A stretch of 64,000 bases of DNA from Pacificitalea sp040119125. Its GTDB lineage: Bacteria > Pseudomonadota > Alphaproteobacteria > Rhodobacterales > Rhodobacteraceae. The notes under the pieces are model-generated. The model was given only the letters and a program-made list of their open reading frames with translations. It ran no database searches and had not been told where the DNA came from. Shown here one piece after another: positions 7,378-16,006 of the stretch. Numbering within the stretch: the stretch's first letter is position 1; each line of letters begins with the position of its first letter. The position numbers and the translations under genes were made by a program. The stretch spans positions 328,387-392,386 of the forward strand of contig JBEDTR010000001.1 in assembly GCA_040119125.1 (NCBI GenBank). Direction: 5' to 3'.

Positions 7378-9879
7378 TCACTTGAGCGAGCGCTCGACTT
7401 CCTCACGCTCGAAGATCTCGATGACGTCGCCGGGGCGGACATCTTCGTGGTTCTCGAACGCCATGCCGCATTCCTGACCCGACTGCACTTCGGACACTTC
7501 GTCCTTGAAGCGCTTGAGCGTCTTCAGCGTGCCTTCGTGGATCACCACGTTGTCGCGCAGCAGACGCACACCAGCCGAGCGGCGGGCGATGCCTTCGGTA
7601 ACCAGACAGCCAGCGACCTTGCCGACGTTGGAGACCTTGAAGACCTCCTTGATCTGCGCGTAGCCGATGAAGTTCTCGCGGATTTCGTTCGACAGCAGGC
7701 CAGAGGCTGCGGCTTTCACGTCGTCCACGAGGTCGTAGATCACCGAATAGTAGCGGATCTCCACGCCCTTCTGGTTGGCGGCGGCACGGGCCGGCGCATT
7801 GGCCCGCACGTTAAAGCCGATGACCGGTGCGTTCGATGCTTCGGCCAGGCCGATATCGGATTCGGTGATCGCACCCACCCCGTAATGGAGCACGCGGACC
7901 CGCACCTCGTCGTTGCCGATCTTTTCCATCGCCTGAACGATCGCCTCGGCAGAGCCCTGCACGTCGGCTTTCATCAGGATCGGAAGCTCGGCCACGCTTT
8001 CATCGGCTTTGGCTTTCGCCAGCAGCTGATCGAGCGTCGTCGCAGCACCGGCAGCGGCGCGTTTGTTCTTGGCGGCGTGCTCGCGGTATTCAGCGATTTC
8101 GCGGGCCTGCGCTTCGGTTTCGACGACGTTCAGAACGTCGCCAGCCTCAGGCGTGCCGTTGATGCCGAGCACCTCGACCGGAACCGAAGGTCCGGCTTCT
8201 TCGACGCGGTCACCCTTGTCGTCGATCAGCGCGCGCACTTTGCCCCACTGTTCGCCGACGACAAAGATGTCGCCGCGACGCAGGGTGCCGTTTTGCACCA
8301 GAACCGTGGCCACGGGACCGCGACCCACATCCAGCTTCGCCTCGATCACGGCGCCTTGGGCGGCGCGGTCGGGGTTGGCTTTCAATTCGAGGATCTCGGA
8401 TTGCAGCGCGATGCTTTCCAGCAGTTCGTCGAGCCCTTTGCCAGTGATGGCGGAGACTTCGACATCCTGCACGTCGCCGGACATCTTCTCGACGATCACT
8501 TCATGCTGCAGCAGATCGGTCCGCACCTTGTCGGGATTGGCCGAAGGCTTGTCGCATTTGTTGATCGCCACGATCATCGGCACACCGGCTGCCTTGGCGT
8601 GATGGATGGCTTCGATGGTCTGCGGCATGACCGCATCATCTGCTGCCACCACCAGAACCACGATATCCGTCACCTGCGCGCCACGGGCCCGCATGGAGGT
8701 GAAGGCCGCGTGGCCGGGCGTGTCGAGGAAGCTCAGCACAGCGCCGCTTTCGGTCGTGACCTGATAGGCGCCGATATGCTGGGTGATGCCACCGGCCTCG
8801 CCTGCCACAACTTTCGCGTTGCGGATTGCGTCCAGCAACGAGGTCTTGCCGTGGTCGACGTGACCCATGATCGTGATCACCGGCGGGCGGGATTTCAGAT
8901 CCTGAGCTTTGTCTTCGACCATGTCGATGACCTGCTCCACATCGGCATCCGACACGCGGACCACCTTATGGCCGAATTCCTCGATGATGAGTTCGGCAGT
9001 ATCGGCATCGATCGACTGATTCTGCGTCGCCATGATGCCACTTTGCATCAGCGACTTGACCACGTCGGCCACACGTTCGGCCATACGGTTCGCCAGTTCC
9101 TGAACCATGATGGTCTCGGGAAGCTGGACGTCACGGACGACCTTCTCGCGGGATTCGACGCCGCCCATGGCTTTCTGACGAGCGCGCTCTTGCTTGCGCT
9201 TCATCGCGGCCATCGACCGCTGACGACCACCTTCGCCGCCCGAAAGCGCCTGGTTCAGTGTCAGCTTGCCGGACCGGCGGTTGTCGGTGCGATCCTTTGC
9301 GCGGGTGTCACGACGATCATTGTCGCGCTCGCGCTCGGTTTTGCCTTTGACGACCTTGCCGCGCGTCTGCGCAGCCGCTTCAGCGGCCTCGGCATCGGCC
9401 GGGGTCGGTGCTGCGGGCGCAGGCTTGTTGCGTTCGGCGCGCTCACGCTTGGCAGCGTCCTCGGCTTCACGCTTGGCGCGCTCATCTGCCTCGGCCTTGG
9501 CCTTGAGCGCTTCTACGCGCTCGCGGTCCTCGCGGTCCTTGGCTTCGATTTCGGCGCGGCGCGCTTCTCGCTGCGCCTCGCGTGCTTTTTCCTCGGCCTC
9601 GCGCTGCGCGGCGTCATCGGCCTCGCGTGCCTTAGCAGCCGCAAGGGCTCTCAGGCGCCGTTCCATCTCCGCGTCGGAAATACCGGCCGGACGGCGTGAA
9701 GGATCACCCCCGGCGGCACCACCCTTATTCTGGGCTCCGGCCTTGGGAACGACGACACGCTTGCGCTTTGTCTCGACCACGACATTCTTGGTGCGTCCGT
9801 GGCTGAAACTCTGCTTTACCTGCCCGGAACGGGGACCGCCCCGCAGGCCAAGGGTTTTCTTGCCGTCATTATCGCTCAT
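7378..9879 (-). CDS. infB: Translation initiation factor IF-2
   Basis: An 833-residue GTPase that brings fMet-tRNA to the 30S subunit and promotes subunit joining. It has a charged, Ala/Glu/Arg-rich N-terminal half (a long stretch of AREADDAAQREAEEKAREA type), then the IF-2 G domain with GHVDHGKT at about residues 339-346, DTPGH and NKCDKP, and finally domains II-IV. The long low-complexity N-terminal region is usual for alphaproteobacteria. It is the last gene of the rimP-nusA-ylxR-infB operon; its start overlaps the end of the ylxR gene by 11 bases. A strong hairpin terminator follows. Confidence 0.98.
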   Translation of the reverse strand: MSDNDGKKTLGLRGGPRSGQVKQSFSHGRTKNVVVETKRKRVVVPKAGAQNKGGAAGGDPSRRPAGISDAEMERRLRALAAAKAREADDAAQREAEEKAREAQREARRAEIEAKDREDRERVEALKAKAEADERAKREAEDAAKRERAERNKPAPAAPTPADAEAAEAAAQTRGKVVKGKTERERDNDRRDTRAKDRTDNRRSGKLTLNQALSGGEGGRQRSMAAMKRKQERARQKAMGGVESREKVVRDVQLPETIMVQELANRMAERVADVVKSLMQSGIMATQNQSIDADTAELIIEEFGHKVVRVSDADVEQVIDMVEDKAQDLKSRPPVITIMGHVDHGKTSLLDAIRNAKVVAGEAGGITQHIGAYQVTTESGAVLSFLDTPGHAAFTSMRARGAQVTDIVVLVVAADDAVMPQTIEAIHHAKAAGVPMIVAINKCDKPSANPDKVRTDLLQHEVIVEKMSGDVQDVEVSAITGKGLDELLESIALQSEILELKANPDRAAQGAVIEAKLDVGRGPVATVLVQNGTLRRGDIFVVGEQWGKVRALIDDKGDRVEEAGPSVPVEVLGINGTPEAGDVLNVVETEAQAREIAEYREHAAKNKRAAAGAATTLDQLLAKAKADESVAELPILMKADVQGSAEAIVQAMEKIGNDEVRVRVLHYGVGAITESDIGLAEASNAPVIGFNVRANAPARAAANQKGVEIRYYSVIYDLVDDVKAAASGLLSNEIRENFIGYAQIKEVFKVSNVGKVAGCLVTEGIARRSAGVRLLRDNVVIHEGTLKTLKRFKDEVSEVQSGQECGMAFENHEDVRPGDVIEIFEREEVERSLK

Positions 9880-10522
9880 GCGAACCTTTCGTCCTTTCCG
9901 GGGCGTTTTCCCCGTCCATCTCGCGCAGGCCCTTTAGCCTCGCGGCGTCTTCTACAACACGCCTTGTGAGTCCGCCAGCGGCAAGCGCGGCGTGTATCAC
10001 ATGTTCCCGCCCGAAAGCCAAACCCAATTCCTGAGCACTCAACATCCCCAGGAATTTGCCGGTTTGCCCATTGTGCAGGACAGGTGGCTTCAACTTCGAT
10101 TTTCCGCGCTCAGAGCCATCGCTGGCCTGGACGAGGACGGTCGCCTCCCCGGTGAGGAGCCAACCTTTAACCTTTTCATAGCCCGCCACGGCGTAACCGG
10201 CCTTCCGAGCCAGCGAGATCAGATCGATCACGCGGCGGGTCAGACCGGCCTCGACGAGGCCGGGTAAATCGTCGGGCACGATCACCTGTGCCCGTGCAGC
10301 CCGTGAAAAAAGCCGCTTCTGCACGGCTTTCTCCAATGCGGCGGTCTGGGACGTAACCCAGATGCCGCGTCCGGGCAACTTGCCGGCAAGATCCGGCACC
10401 ACGGTGGCGTCAGGTCCGATCACGAAACGGATCAGACCTTGCGCCGGGGCCGAGTCGCCGGTGGCGATGCACCGACGCTCGGGTCCGTCTTCTCGGGCCT
10501 TGTCACGACCACCTCGGCTCAT
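9869..10522 (-). CDS. RNA-binding protein, YlxR (DUF448) fused to an L7Ae-like domain
   Basis: A 217-residue protein with two parts. The first ~90 residues are DUF448/YlxR (RRCIATGDSAPAQGLIRFV, GRGIWVTS). The second resembles the ribosomal L7Ae fold (LISLARKAGYAVAGYEKV, VLVQASDGSERG). This fusion is standard in alphaproteobacteria, between nusA and infB. YlxR binds RNA, and in some bacteria has been linked to RNase P or to transcription control, while the L7Ae part is expected to bind kink-turns. I place the start at ATG 10522 (MSRGGRDKARED); it overlaps the nusA tail region on one side and infB by 11 bases on the other. Confidence 0.9.
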   Translation of the reverse strand: MSRGGRDKAREDGPERRCIATGDSAPAQGLIRFVIGPDATVVPDLAGKLPGRGIWVTSQTAALEKAVQKRLFSRAARAQVIVPDDLPGLVEAGLTRRVIDLISLARKAGYAVAGYEKVKGWLLTGEATVLVQASDGSERGKSKLKPPVLHNGQTGKFLGMLSAQELGLAFGREHVIHAALAAGGLTRRVVEDAARLKGLREMDGENAPERTKGSHER

Positions 10523-10547
10523 GCGGTTGTCCTCCGGGTCCCCCGTT

Positions 10548-12185
10548 TCAGGCTTCTGCCTCCTCGGCATCACCTTCGGCGGTTCCGGTTTCGTCGTCGC
10601 CTTCGGCGTCGTCGTCGCTTTCCAATTCGGCGGGATCGACCCAGCCCAACTGGATGCGGGCCGTCATAACCATCGTCTGGGCTTCTTCGAGGGACACCTC
10701 GAATTTCTCCAGCACACCGTCATCCTTGACACGCTCGCCATTCGCCGTCGTCCAGCCGCCGGCAAGTTCCCAGTCGGCGCAGGTGGCGAAATCTTCCAGC
10801 GTCTTCACGCCGTCTTCGGCAAGTGCTTCCACCATCTGGGGTGTCAGACCCTCGAAGTCAATGAGCGACTGCTCCACACCCAGTTCACGAGCATGTTCCA
10901 GCGCCTTGTTGTTGATCGCTTCGATATGGTCGCGGGCACGGGCCTGCAATTCTTCGGCGGTGCTGCTGTCGACACCGTCGATGACCAGCAGTTCGTCCTG
11001 CTCCACATAGGCCACCTCTTCGAGGTTGGTGAAGCCTTCGGACACCAGAAGCTGGGCAAAGAATTCGTCCAGATCGAGCGCATCCATGAACAGCTGCGTG
11101 CGCTGCTCGAATTCGGCCTGACGGCGGGCGCTTTCTTCTTCCTCGGTCATGATGTCGATGTCGAGCCCGGTCAGCTGGCTGGCCAGACGCACGTTCTGAC
11201 CGCGACGGCCAATCGCCAGCGACAGCTGCTCATCGGGGACCACGACCTCAATCCGCTCGGCTTCCTCGTCCAGCACCACTTTCGACACTTCGGCCGGCTG
11301 CAATGCGTTCACAAGGAAGGTCGGCTGATCCTCATTCCACGGAATGATGTCGATCTTCTCGCCCTGAAGCTCGTTGACCACGGCCTGAACGCGGCTGCCG
11401 CGCATACCCACACAGGCGCCGACCGGATCGATCGAGCTGTCATAGGAAATCACGGCGATCTTCGCGCGCGAACCGGGGTCACGGGCCACGGCCTTGATCT
11501 CGATGATGCCGTCGTAGATCTCGGGCACTTCCATCTTGAACAGCTCGGACATGAATTCCGGCGAGGTGCGGCTGAGGAAGATCTGCGGCCCGCGGACCTC
11601 GCGGCGCACATCCTTGATGTAGCAGCGAATGCGGTCGTTGGGGCGGTAGCTTTCGCGGCCGATCTTCTCGTTGCGGCGCAGGATGCCTTCGCCACGGCCG
11701 ATATCGACGATGATATTGCCGTATTCCTCGCGCTTGACCAGCCCGTTGATGATCGTGCCGGCGCGGTCGCGGAATTCTTCGTATTGGCGGTCACGCTCGG
11801 CTTCGCGGACCTTCTGCAAGATCACCTGCTTGGCGCTCTGCGCGGCGATTCGGCCCATTTCCACGGGCGGAACCTCATCCGAGATCTCGTCACCGATCTT
11901 GGGCTCGGGCAGATACTGCTTCGCCTGCGCGACGGTCAGTTCGGCCTGATAATTCTCGACGGCGTCATCCTCGACCACCGTGCGCACACGGGTAAAGGTC
12001 GCGCGACCGGTCTTGCGGTCAATCGCGACGCGGATGTCCATTTCGGCGCCATAGCGAGACTTCGCGGCGCGGGCGAGGGATTCTTCCATCGCGTCGACGA
12101 CCAGACCGGGGTCGATCATCTTCTCGCGCGCGACGGCCTCGGCCGTCTGCAGAAGCTCCAGCTGGTTCGCGGAGGTGATTGCCAT
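10548..12185 (-). CDS. nusA: Transcription termination/antitermination factor NusA
   Basis: A 545-residue RNA-polymerase-binding factor that modulates pausing, termination and antitermination. In order: the NusA N-terminal domain (MAITSANQLELLQTAEAVA), an S1 domain (VKREEYGNIIVDIGRGEGIL), two KH domains (VGACVGMRGSRVQAV and LAIGRRGQNVRLASQL), and C-terminal acidic repeats ending in a very acidic tail. Length and domain order are normal. It follows rimP by 3 bases and is co-transcribed with it. The leader ahead of rimP contains an intrinsic terminator, so NusA may influence its own operon. Confidence 0.98.
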   Translation of the reverse strand: MAITSANQLELLQTAEAVAREKMIDPGLVVDAMEESLARAAKSRYGAEMDIRVAIDRKTGRATFTRVRTVVEDDAVENYQAELTVAQAKQYLPEPKIGDEISDEVPPVEMGRIAAQSAKQVILQKVREAERDRQYEEFRDRAGTIINGLVKREEYGNIIVDIGRGEGILRRNEKIGRESYRPNDRIRCYIKDVRREVRGPQIFLSRTSPEFMSELFKMEVPEIYDGIIEIKAVARDPGSRAKIAVISYDSSIDPVGACVGMRGSRVQAVVNELQGEKIDIIPWNEDQPTFLVNALQPAEVSKVVLDEEAERIEVVVPDEQLSLAIGRRGQNVRLASQLTGLDIDIMTEEEESARRQAEFEQRTQLFMDALDLDEFFAQLLVSEGFTNLEEVAYVEQDELLVIDGVDSSTAEELQARARDHIEAINNKALEHARELGVEQSLIDFEGLTPQMVEALAEDGVKTLEDFATCADWELAGGWTTANGERVKDDGVLEKFEVSLEEAQTMVMTARIQLGWVDPAELESDDDAEGDDETGTAEGDAEEAEA

Positions 12186-12188
12186 TGC

Positions 12189-12764
12189 TTAGGTCTCCTC
12201 TTCACCATCAATGATGGTTTCAATCTGGTCGAATTGGGTCTGGTCGACCTCGCCGGCATCCTTGCGACTGCGCAGGACATCGCGGATCAGGTCGTCCGTC
12301 AGGACAAGTTTGGCATCGCTGAGCCAGTCGAATTGCAGGCCAATCGTGCCTTCCTCGATGGTGATCAGCACTTCCGAGCCTTCGACGCCCGCCAGCTCAC
12401 CCTTGAAGCGGCGGCGGCCTTCGATCGTCTCGGTGGTCTCGATCTTGGCCTCGTAACCGGCCCAGACCTCAAAATCCTTCAGCCGCGTCAGCGGGCGGTC
12501 GATACCGGGGGAGGACACTTCCAGCGTATAGGGGTCCTCTACCGGGTCTTCGACATCCAGCGTCGCGGAAACGGCGGTGGAAATCTCGCCGCATTCATCG
12601 ACCTCGATCCCGCCTTCGGGCTTTTCGGCCATGATCTGCAGCGTCTTGGTCTTGCCGGACATCAGGCGCACACGCACCAGCTCAAAGCCCATCCCCTCGA
12701 CGACGGGACGGATCACCTCGGCCATGCGGCGGTCGATCTGGGTCTTCGCGATCATGTCGGTCAT
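12189..12764 (-). CDS. rimP: Ribosome maturation factor RimP
   Basis: A 191-residue protein needed for 30S subunit maturation. The family core is clear: GFELVRVRLMSGKTKTLQIM, then the VSSPGIDRPLTR motif. The start is ATG 12764 (MTDMIAKTQIDRRM); the frame remains open upstream for 64 codons, but that stretch is the transcribed leader with a terminator hairpin and is not protein-like. First gene of the rimP-nusA-ylxR-infB operon, spacing 3 bases to nusA. Confidence 0.96.
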   Translation of the reverse strand: MTDMIAKTQIDRRMAEVIRPVVEGMGFELVRVRLMSGKTKTLQIMAEKPEGGIEVDECGEISTAVSATLDVEDPVEDPYTLEVSSPGIDRPLTRLKDFEVWAGYEAKIETTETIEGRRRFKGELAGVEGSEVLITIEEGTIGLQFDWLSDAKLVLTDDLIRDVLRSRKDAGEVDQTQFDQIETIIDGEEET

Positions 12765-12848
12765 GCGGTGTCCTTGTGTCGAAGCGGTCGCCACGCGGCC
12801 ATGAAGGGCGCGGGGGTAACGAGCGTGTCCGACCGGAACTGCGGACAC

Positions 12849-12871
12849 AAAAAAACGGGCACGCGGCCCGT
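12849..12871 (-). terminator. Intrinsic terminator in the rimP leader (possible attenuator)
   Basis: Read on the minus strand: ACGGGC, loop CGCGT, GCCCGT, then seven T residues (stem 12871-12855, T run 12855-12849). It lies about 85 bases upstream of the rimP start codon and downstream of a promoter-like sequence, i.e. inside the leader. Flanking CGGACA and TGTCCG could extend the pairing around it. A second hairpin (GCTTCGG / CCGAAGC, 12911-12889) precedes it. The position suggests attenuation rather than end-of-gene termination, since no minus-strand gene lies upstream. Confidence 0.75.
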
Positions 12872-12927
12872 CACACTTGTCCGGTGGAGCTTCGGGGGTG
12901 GAGACCGAAGCGCCGCTGTTGAGCCGC

Positions 12928-12956
12928 CATATACGCCGGTTGAGGGGGGATGGCAA
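12928..12956 (-). promoter_or_regulatory. Sigma70-type promoter of the rimP-nusA-infB operon
   Basis: On the minus strand TTGCCA (12956-12951) and TATATG (12933-12928) are separated by 17 bases. Five of six and four of six positions match the consensus. Transcription would start near 12921, giving a leader of about 157 bases that includes the two hairpins described before rimP. Confidence 0.6.
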
Positions 12957-13026
12957 GCGGGAAGGGTGGGGGCTTGCGAAGTGCAGGTGGCTATGGTCCC
13001 GTTCGGCCTAAGCAGGAGAGGGCGGC

Positions 13027-13137
13027 ATGGTTAAAATCTTCGGCATGATTTCCATAGGATGTGCGGCGAGGCGGCTTGATCGGGCCTCTTCCTTTCGTCG
13101 GGCCTTGGGGGCGGCGGGATCGTGTGGCCATGACTGA
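13027..13137 (+). CDS. Possible 36-residue leader ORF coupled to the next gene
   Basis: ATG 13027 has a strong Shine-Dalgarno-like AGGAGAGGG four bases before it, better than that of the following gene. It encodes 36 residues (MVKIFGMISIGCAARR...) and its stop overlaps the next start (ATG 13130, stop TGA 13135-13137), the layout of translational coupling. I recognise no family. It could also be the remnant of a native gene cut short when the downstream atypical gene arrived. Coding is uncertain. Confidence 0.35.
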   Translation: MVKIFGMISIGCAARRLDRASSFRRALGAAGSCGHD

Positions 13138-14008
13138 TACAGGCCGTCCCGACATCCCCAAAGCGCTTGCCGCGCGCATCCGCGGTGCGCAAGAGAAGCT
13201 GCGCGCCGCTCTCGAAGCTGAAGTATGGTATGAGCGAGACACGCCAGAGCTCGAAGCCCGGCTCGCGGCTTTTGACGCGAACCCGGCGGGATGGGCCGAG
13301 CGCCATTATCCCGGACTTTCGCCAACCTCCTACCCGGTGACCACTCATATCGCTCGGGCACGCGCTTCACTTGAACGGCGCCGAGCGGCGGCTCCGAGGC
13401 ACCGTCAACACCGCACAGAATGCGAAGCTGAGCTCGTGTCGGTAGAGCGTGACGTGCTTGAGAGGGTGCGTGCCATGCGCCCCACCTCGGGACGGGTCCC
13501 GTGGCCCCAGCCGCTGCCCGATATCGCGCGCCTGCGTAAGGAGCGTGACCAACTGTTGGCACAGGTCCGCGACGCCGCCACACAACGCGCGGCCCGGATG
13601 AAGGAATTGCAGCGCCGAAGAGACGCCCGTGCTGCCGCTCAACGCAAAACGGAGGATCACGCAGCGATCCGTCGGATGGTCGCAAAAGGCCCGGAGCACG
13701 TGTTTATGCATTCGCTGCAAGCCGATGCTGTCGCCCGCGCATTGCGGGCCTATACGGACACGTCATCGCAGGGCGGAGACGGGAGGATCGGCGCTGATCT
13801 CGCGGCGTTCGTGGACTCTCCAGAATGTCTGCGCGCAGCGGCAGATGCTGAACGGCGCGCTTTAGCAGAGATTGCGCAGGCAAAGAAAACCGGAACAGAC
13901 TTATGGACGCTGTGTCGGCGCCACAGGTTTCACACGCCCGATTCTGTTGCGGATTTGGATCGCGGCAAGGATGTAGACTTGATTTTGAAAGGCCGGTGGC
14001 GCGGCTGA
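13130..14008 (+). CDS. Unrecognised coiled-coil protein, atypical codon use
   Basis: A 292-residue, very basic and alpha-helical protein I cannot assign. It is rich in Arg, Ala, Glu and Lys, and predicted coiled coils span roughly residues 10-45 and 85-195 (LARLRKERDQLLAQVRDA-like heptads). There is no signal peptide or membrane segment. Its codons (gct, ctc, gaa, caa, gca, gta) end in A or T more often than neighbouring genes, hinting at acquired DNA. Start ATG 13130 overlaps a short ORF; ATG 13061 would be an alternative. It is flanked by the nusA operon and a hydrolase on the opposite strand, so context gives no clue. The opposite strand is also open for 225 codons but looks less protein-like. 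Confidence 0.6.
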   Translation: MTDTGRPDIPKALAARIRGAQEKLRAALEAEVWYERDTPELEARLAAFDANPAGWAERHYPGLSPTSYPVTTHIARARASLERRRAAAPRHRQHRTECEAELVSVERDVLERVRAMRPTSGRVPWPQPLPDIARLRKERDQLLAQVRDAATQRAARMKELQRRRDARAAAQRKTEDHAAIRRMVAKGPEHVFMHSLQADAVARALRAYTDTSSQGGDGRIGADLAAFVDSPECLRAAADAERRALAEIAQAKKTGTDLWTLCRRHRFHTPDSVADLDRGKDVDLILKGRWRG

Positions 14009-14016
14009 CCGCTCCC

Positions 14017-14994
14017 TCACCGCAACTCCCGAGCCAACCTTCGCATCGCCCGCACCAGTTCCGCCGTGATCCCCGGCTCGGACAGGGCGTGGCCTGCGTT
14101 GGACACCATCCGCAATTCCGAATTGGGCCATAGCTCGCACAGCTTCCATGCCGAGCGGGGCGGGCAGATCATGTCGTAGCGGCCTTGGACCACCGTTGCG
14201 GGGACATGGGCGATCTTGGGCATGTCGATCAGGATCTGGCCGTCTTGTTCCAGCCAGCCACGATGGGTGAAGTAATGATTCTCCAGCCGGGAAAAGGCGC
14301 GGGCATATTCGCCCGGCGCGTCGCCCGTGCGGCCGTCATGCGCCATCGAGGCCAGCGAATTTTCCCACGCAGCCCATGCGCGCGCATGGCGCGTCTCGGA
14401 TGCGATATCGCCGGAAAACAGCCGCCGGTGGTAGGCGCCGATCATGTCATGGCGTTCGTCTTCGGGGATCAGGGCGGAAAACCGGTGCCACTGGTCGGGC
14501 CAAAACGCGCCCGCGCCACCGCCATAGAACCAATCGAGCTCGCTCTGCGTCATCAGGAATACGCCGCGCAGCACCATATAGGCCGCGCGTTCGGGATGGG
14601 CCTGCGCATAGATCAGCGCCAGCGTCGCGCCCCAACTGCCGCCGAACAGCACCCAGCGGTCGATCTCCAGCGCGCGGCGGATGCGCTCGATATCCGCAAC
14701 CAGATCCCAAGTGGTGTTATTCTCGACCGAAGCATGGGGCCGCGAGCGTCCGCAGCCGCGCTGATCGAACAGGATCACGCGATAGTGCTCGGGGTCGAAA
14801 TACCGCCGCATCGCGGGCGAACAGCCGCCCCCCGGCCCGCCATGAAACACCACCACGGGGATGCCATCGGGGTTGCCACACTGTTCCACATAGACGCGAT
14901 GCCCGTCACCCATGTCCATCATGCGCTGATCGAACGGGTCAATCGGCGGGAAAAGGTGCTGAACTGCGCTCTTTTGACCTGCGTTTCTATCCAT
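14017..14994 (-). CDS. pip: Prolyl iminopeptidase-type alpha/beta hydrolase
   Basis: A 325-residue S33-family protein that would remove N-terminal proline from peptides in the cytosol. The oxyanion motif VFHGGPGGGCSP, the nucleophile elbow FGGSWGATLAL and the DQRGCGRSRPH motif are all present. The catalytic Asp and His are expected in RYDMICPP and NAGHALSEPG. Start ATG 14994. A TATATA element sits only about 10 bases upstream (15003-15008), so the transcript may have a very short leader. It is divergent from ubiG and convergent with the coiled-coil gene. Confidence 0.9.
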   Translation of the reverse strand: MDRNAGQKSAVQHLFPPIDPFDQRMMDMGDGHRVYVEQCGNPDGIPVVVFHGGPGGGCSPAMRRYFDPEHYRVILFDQRGCGRSRPHASVENNTTWDLVADIERIRRALEIDRWVLFGGSWGATLALIYAQAHPERAAYMVLRGVFLMTQSELDWFYGGGAGAFWPDQWHRFSALIPEDERHDMIGAYHRRLFSGDIASETRHARAWAAWENSLASMAHDGRTGDAPGEYARAFSRLENHYFTHRGWLEQDGQILIDMPKIAHVPATVVQGRYDMICPPRSAWKLCELWPNSELRMVSNAGHALSEPGITAELVRAMRRLARELR

Positions 14995-15102
14995 ACTCGA
15001 CCTATATAGGCCGACAGGAACAGGCGCCATGACAGATGCGCCTTACATGGACCCTGTCACGCGGATCCTCCGCGCGGCACGCAGCAGCGGGAGCAGATTT
15101 GC

Positions 15103-15858
15103 ATGGCCGAAGGCAGCACCATCGACGCGGGCGAAGTCGCGAAATTCGAGGCGATGGCCGCGGAATGGTGGGATCCCACCGGCAAATTCAAGCCGCTGCA
15201 CATGATGAATCCCATCCGGCTGGACTATATCGTCGCGCAGATTGCGGCGGAGTTTGATCGCGACCCCGCCGCGCCGCGCCCGTTCGAGGGGCTGCGCCTG
15301 CTCGATATCGGCTGTGGCGGCGGGTTGCTGTCGGAACCCATGGCTCGGCTGGGCGCGCAGGTCACCGGTGCCGATGCCGCCCCGCGCAACATCCCCGTGG
15401 CGCAGGTCCATGCCGATCAGGCTGGGCTGGACATCGATTACCGCCACACAACGGCCGAGGATCTGGCCGCCGCCGGGGAACGCTATGACGTCGTGCTCAA
15501 CATGGAAGTGGTCGAACATGTCGCCGATCCGCAGGCCTATCTGACCGCCTGCCAGACCTTGCTGAAACCCGGCGGGCTGATGATCTGCTCGACCCTCAAC
15601 CGCAATCCCAAAAGCTTCGCCTTGGCGATTTTCGGGGCGGAATGGGTGATGCGCTGGCTGCCCAAGGGCACGCATGACTGGTCGAAATTCATCACGCCGG
15701 ATGAGCTTTACGCTCTGATCGCGCAGGCGGGGTTGGAGCCGGTGGACCGCAAGGGCTTTGTCTTCAATCCGCTCAGCTGGCGCTGGTCGATCTCTGACAC
15801 GGATCTGAGCGTGAATTACGTCACGGCTTCGGTTAAACCCGGCCCGCGCGAGGGGTGA
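15103..15858 (+). CDS. ubiG: Ubiquinone biosynthesis O-methyltransferase UbiG
   Basis: A 251-residue SAM-dependent methyltransferase that performs both O-methylations in ubiquinone synthesis. The SAM-binding motif LLDIGCGGGLLSEPMARLGA (residues about 66-85) and the UbiG signature FEAMAAEWWDPTGKFKPLHMM at the N-terminus identify it. Typical length. ubiA, another ubiquinone gene, is 16 kb away. The next gene, lysA, is on the same strand after about 150 bases that contain a weak promoter-like TTGCCC-N16-TATGAC (15926-15953). Confidence 0.96.
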   Translation: MAEGSTIDAGEVAKFEAMAAEWWDPTGKFKPLHMMNPIRLDYIVAQIAAEFDRDPAAPRPFEGLRLLDIGCGGGLLSEPMARLGAQVTGADAAPRNIPVAQVHADQAGLDIDYRHTTAEDLAAAGERYDVVLNMEVVEHVADPQAYLTACQTLLKPGGLMICSTLNRNPKSFALAIFGAEWVMRWLPKGTHDWSKFITPDELYALIAQAGLEPVDRKGFVFNPLSWRWSISDTDLSVNYVTASVKPGPREG

Positions 15859-16006
15859 GTCCCCCATAGGCAGGTTCGGGTAGGCAGGCTCCGGTCGCGC
15901 AGGCCCCGATACCCGGTCCCCGCCATTGCCCGCGCCCGCCCATATGCTATGACCCCGCGCAAAGGGCCGGTTGCCGGTCGCAAACAGAATTCCGGGGGAC
16001 CCACCG

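Noticed and set aside
7447..9699. 750-codon open frame opposite infB
   Set aside because: Antisense of infB; low-complexity His/Gly/Asp composition, no family match.
10362..13034. 890-codon open frame opposite nusA and rimP
   Set aside because: It is the antisense shadow of confidently identified nusA, ylxR and rimP genes in high-GC DNA.
13008..13685. 225-codon minus-strand frame opposite the coiled-coil gene
   Set aside because: Pro/Arg/Ala-rich without structure; the plus frame has helical heptads, though neither is certain.
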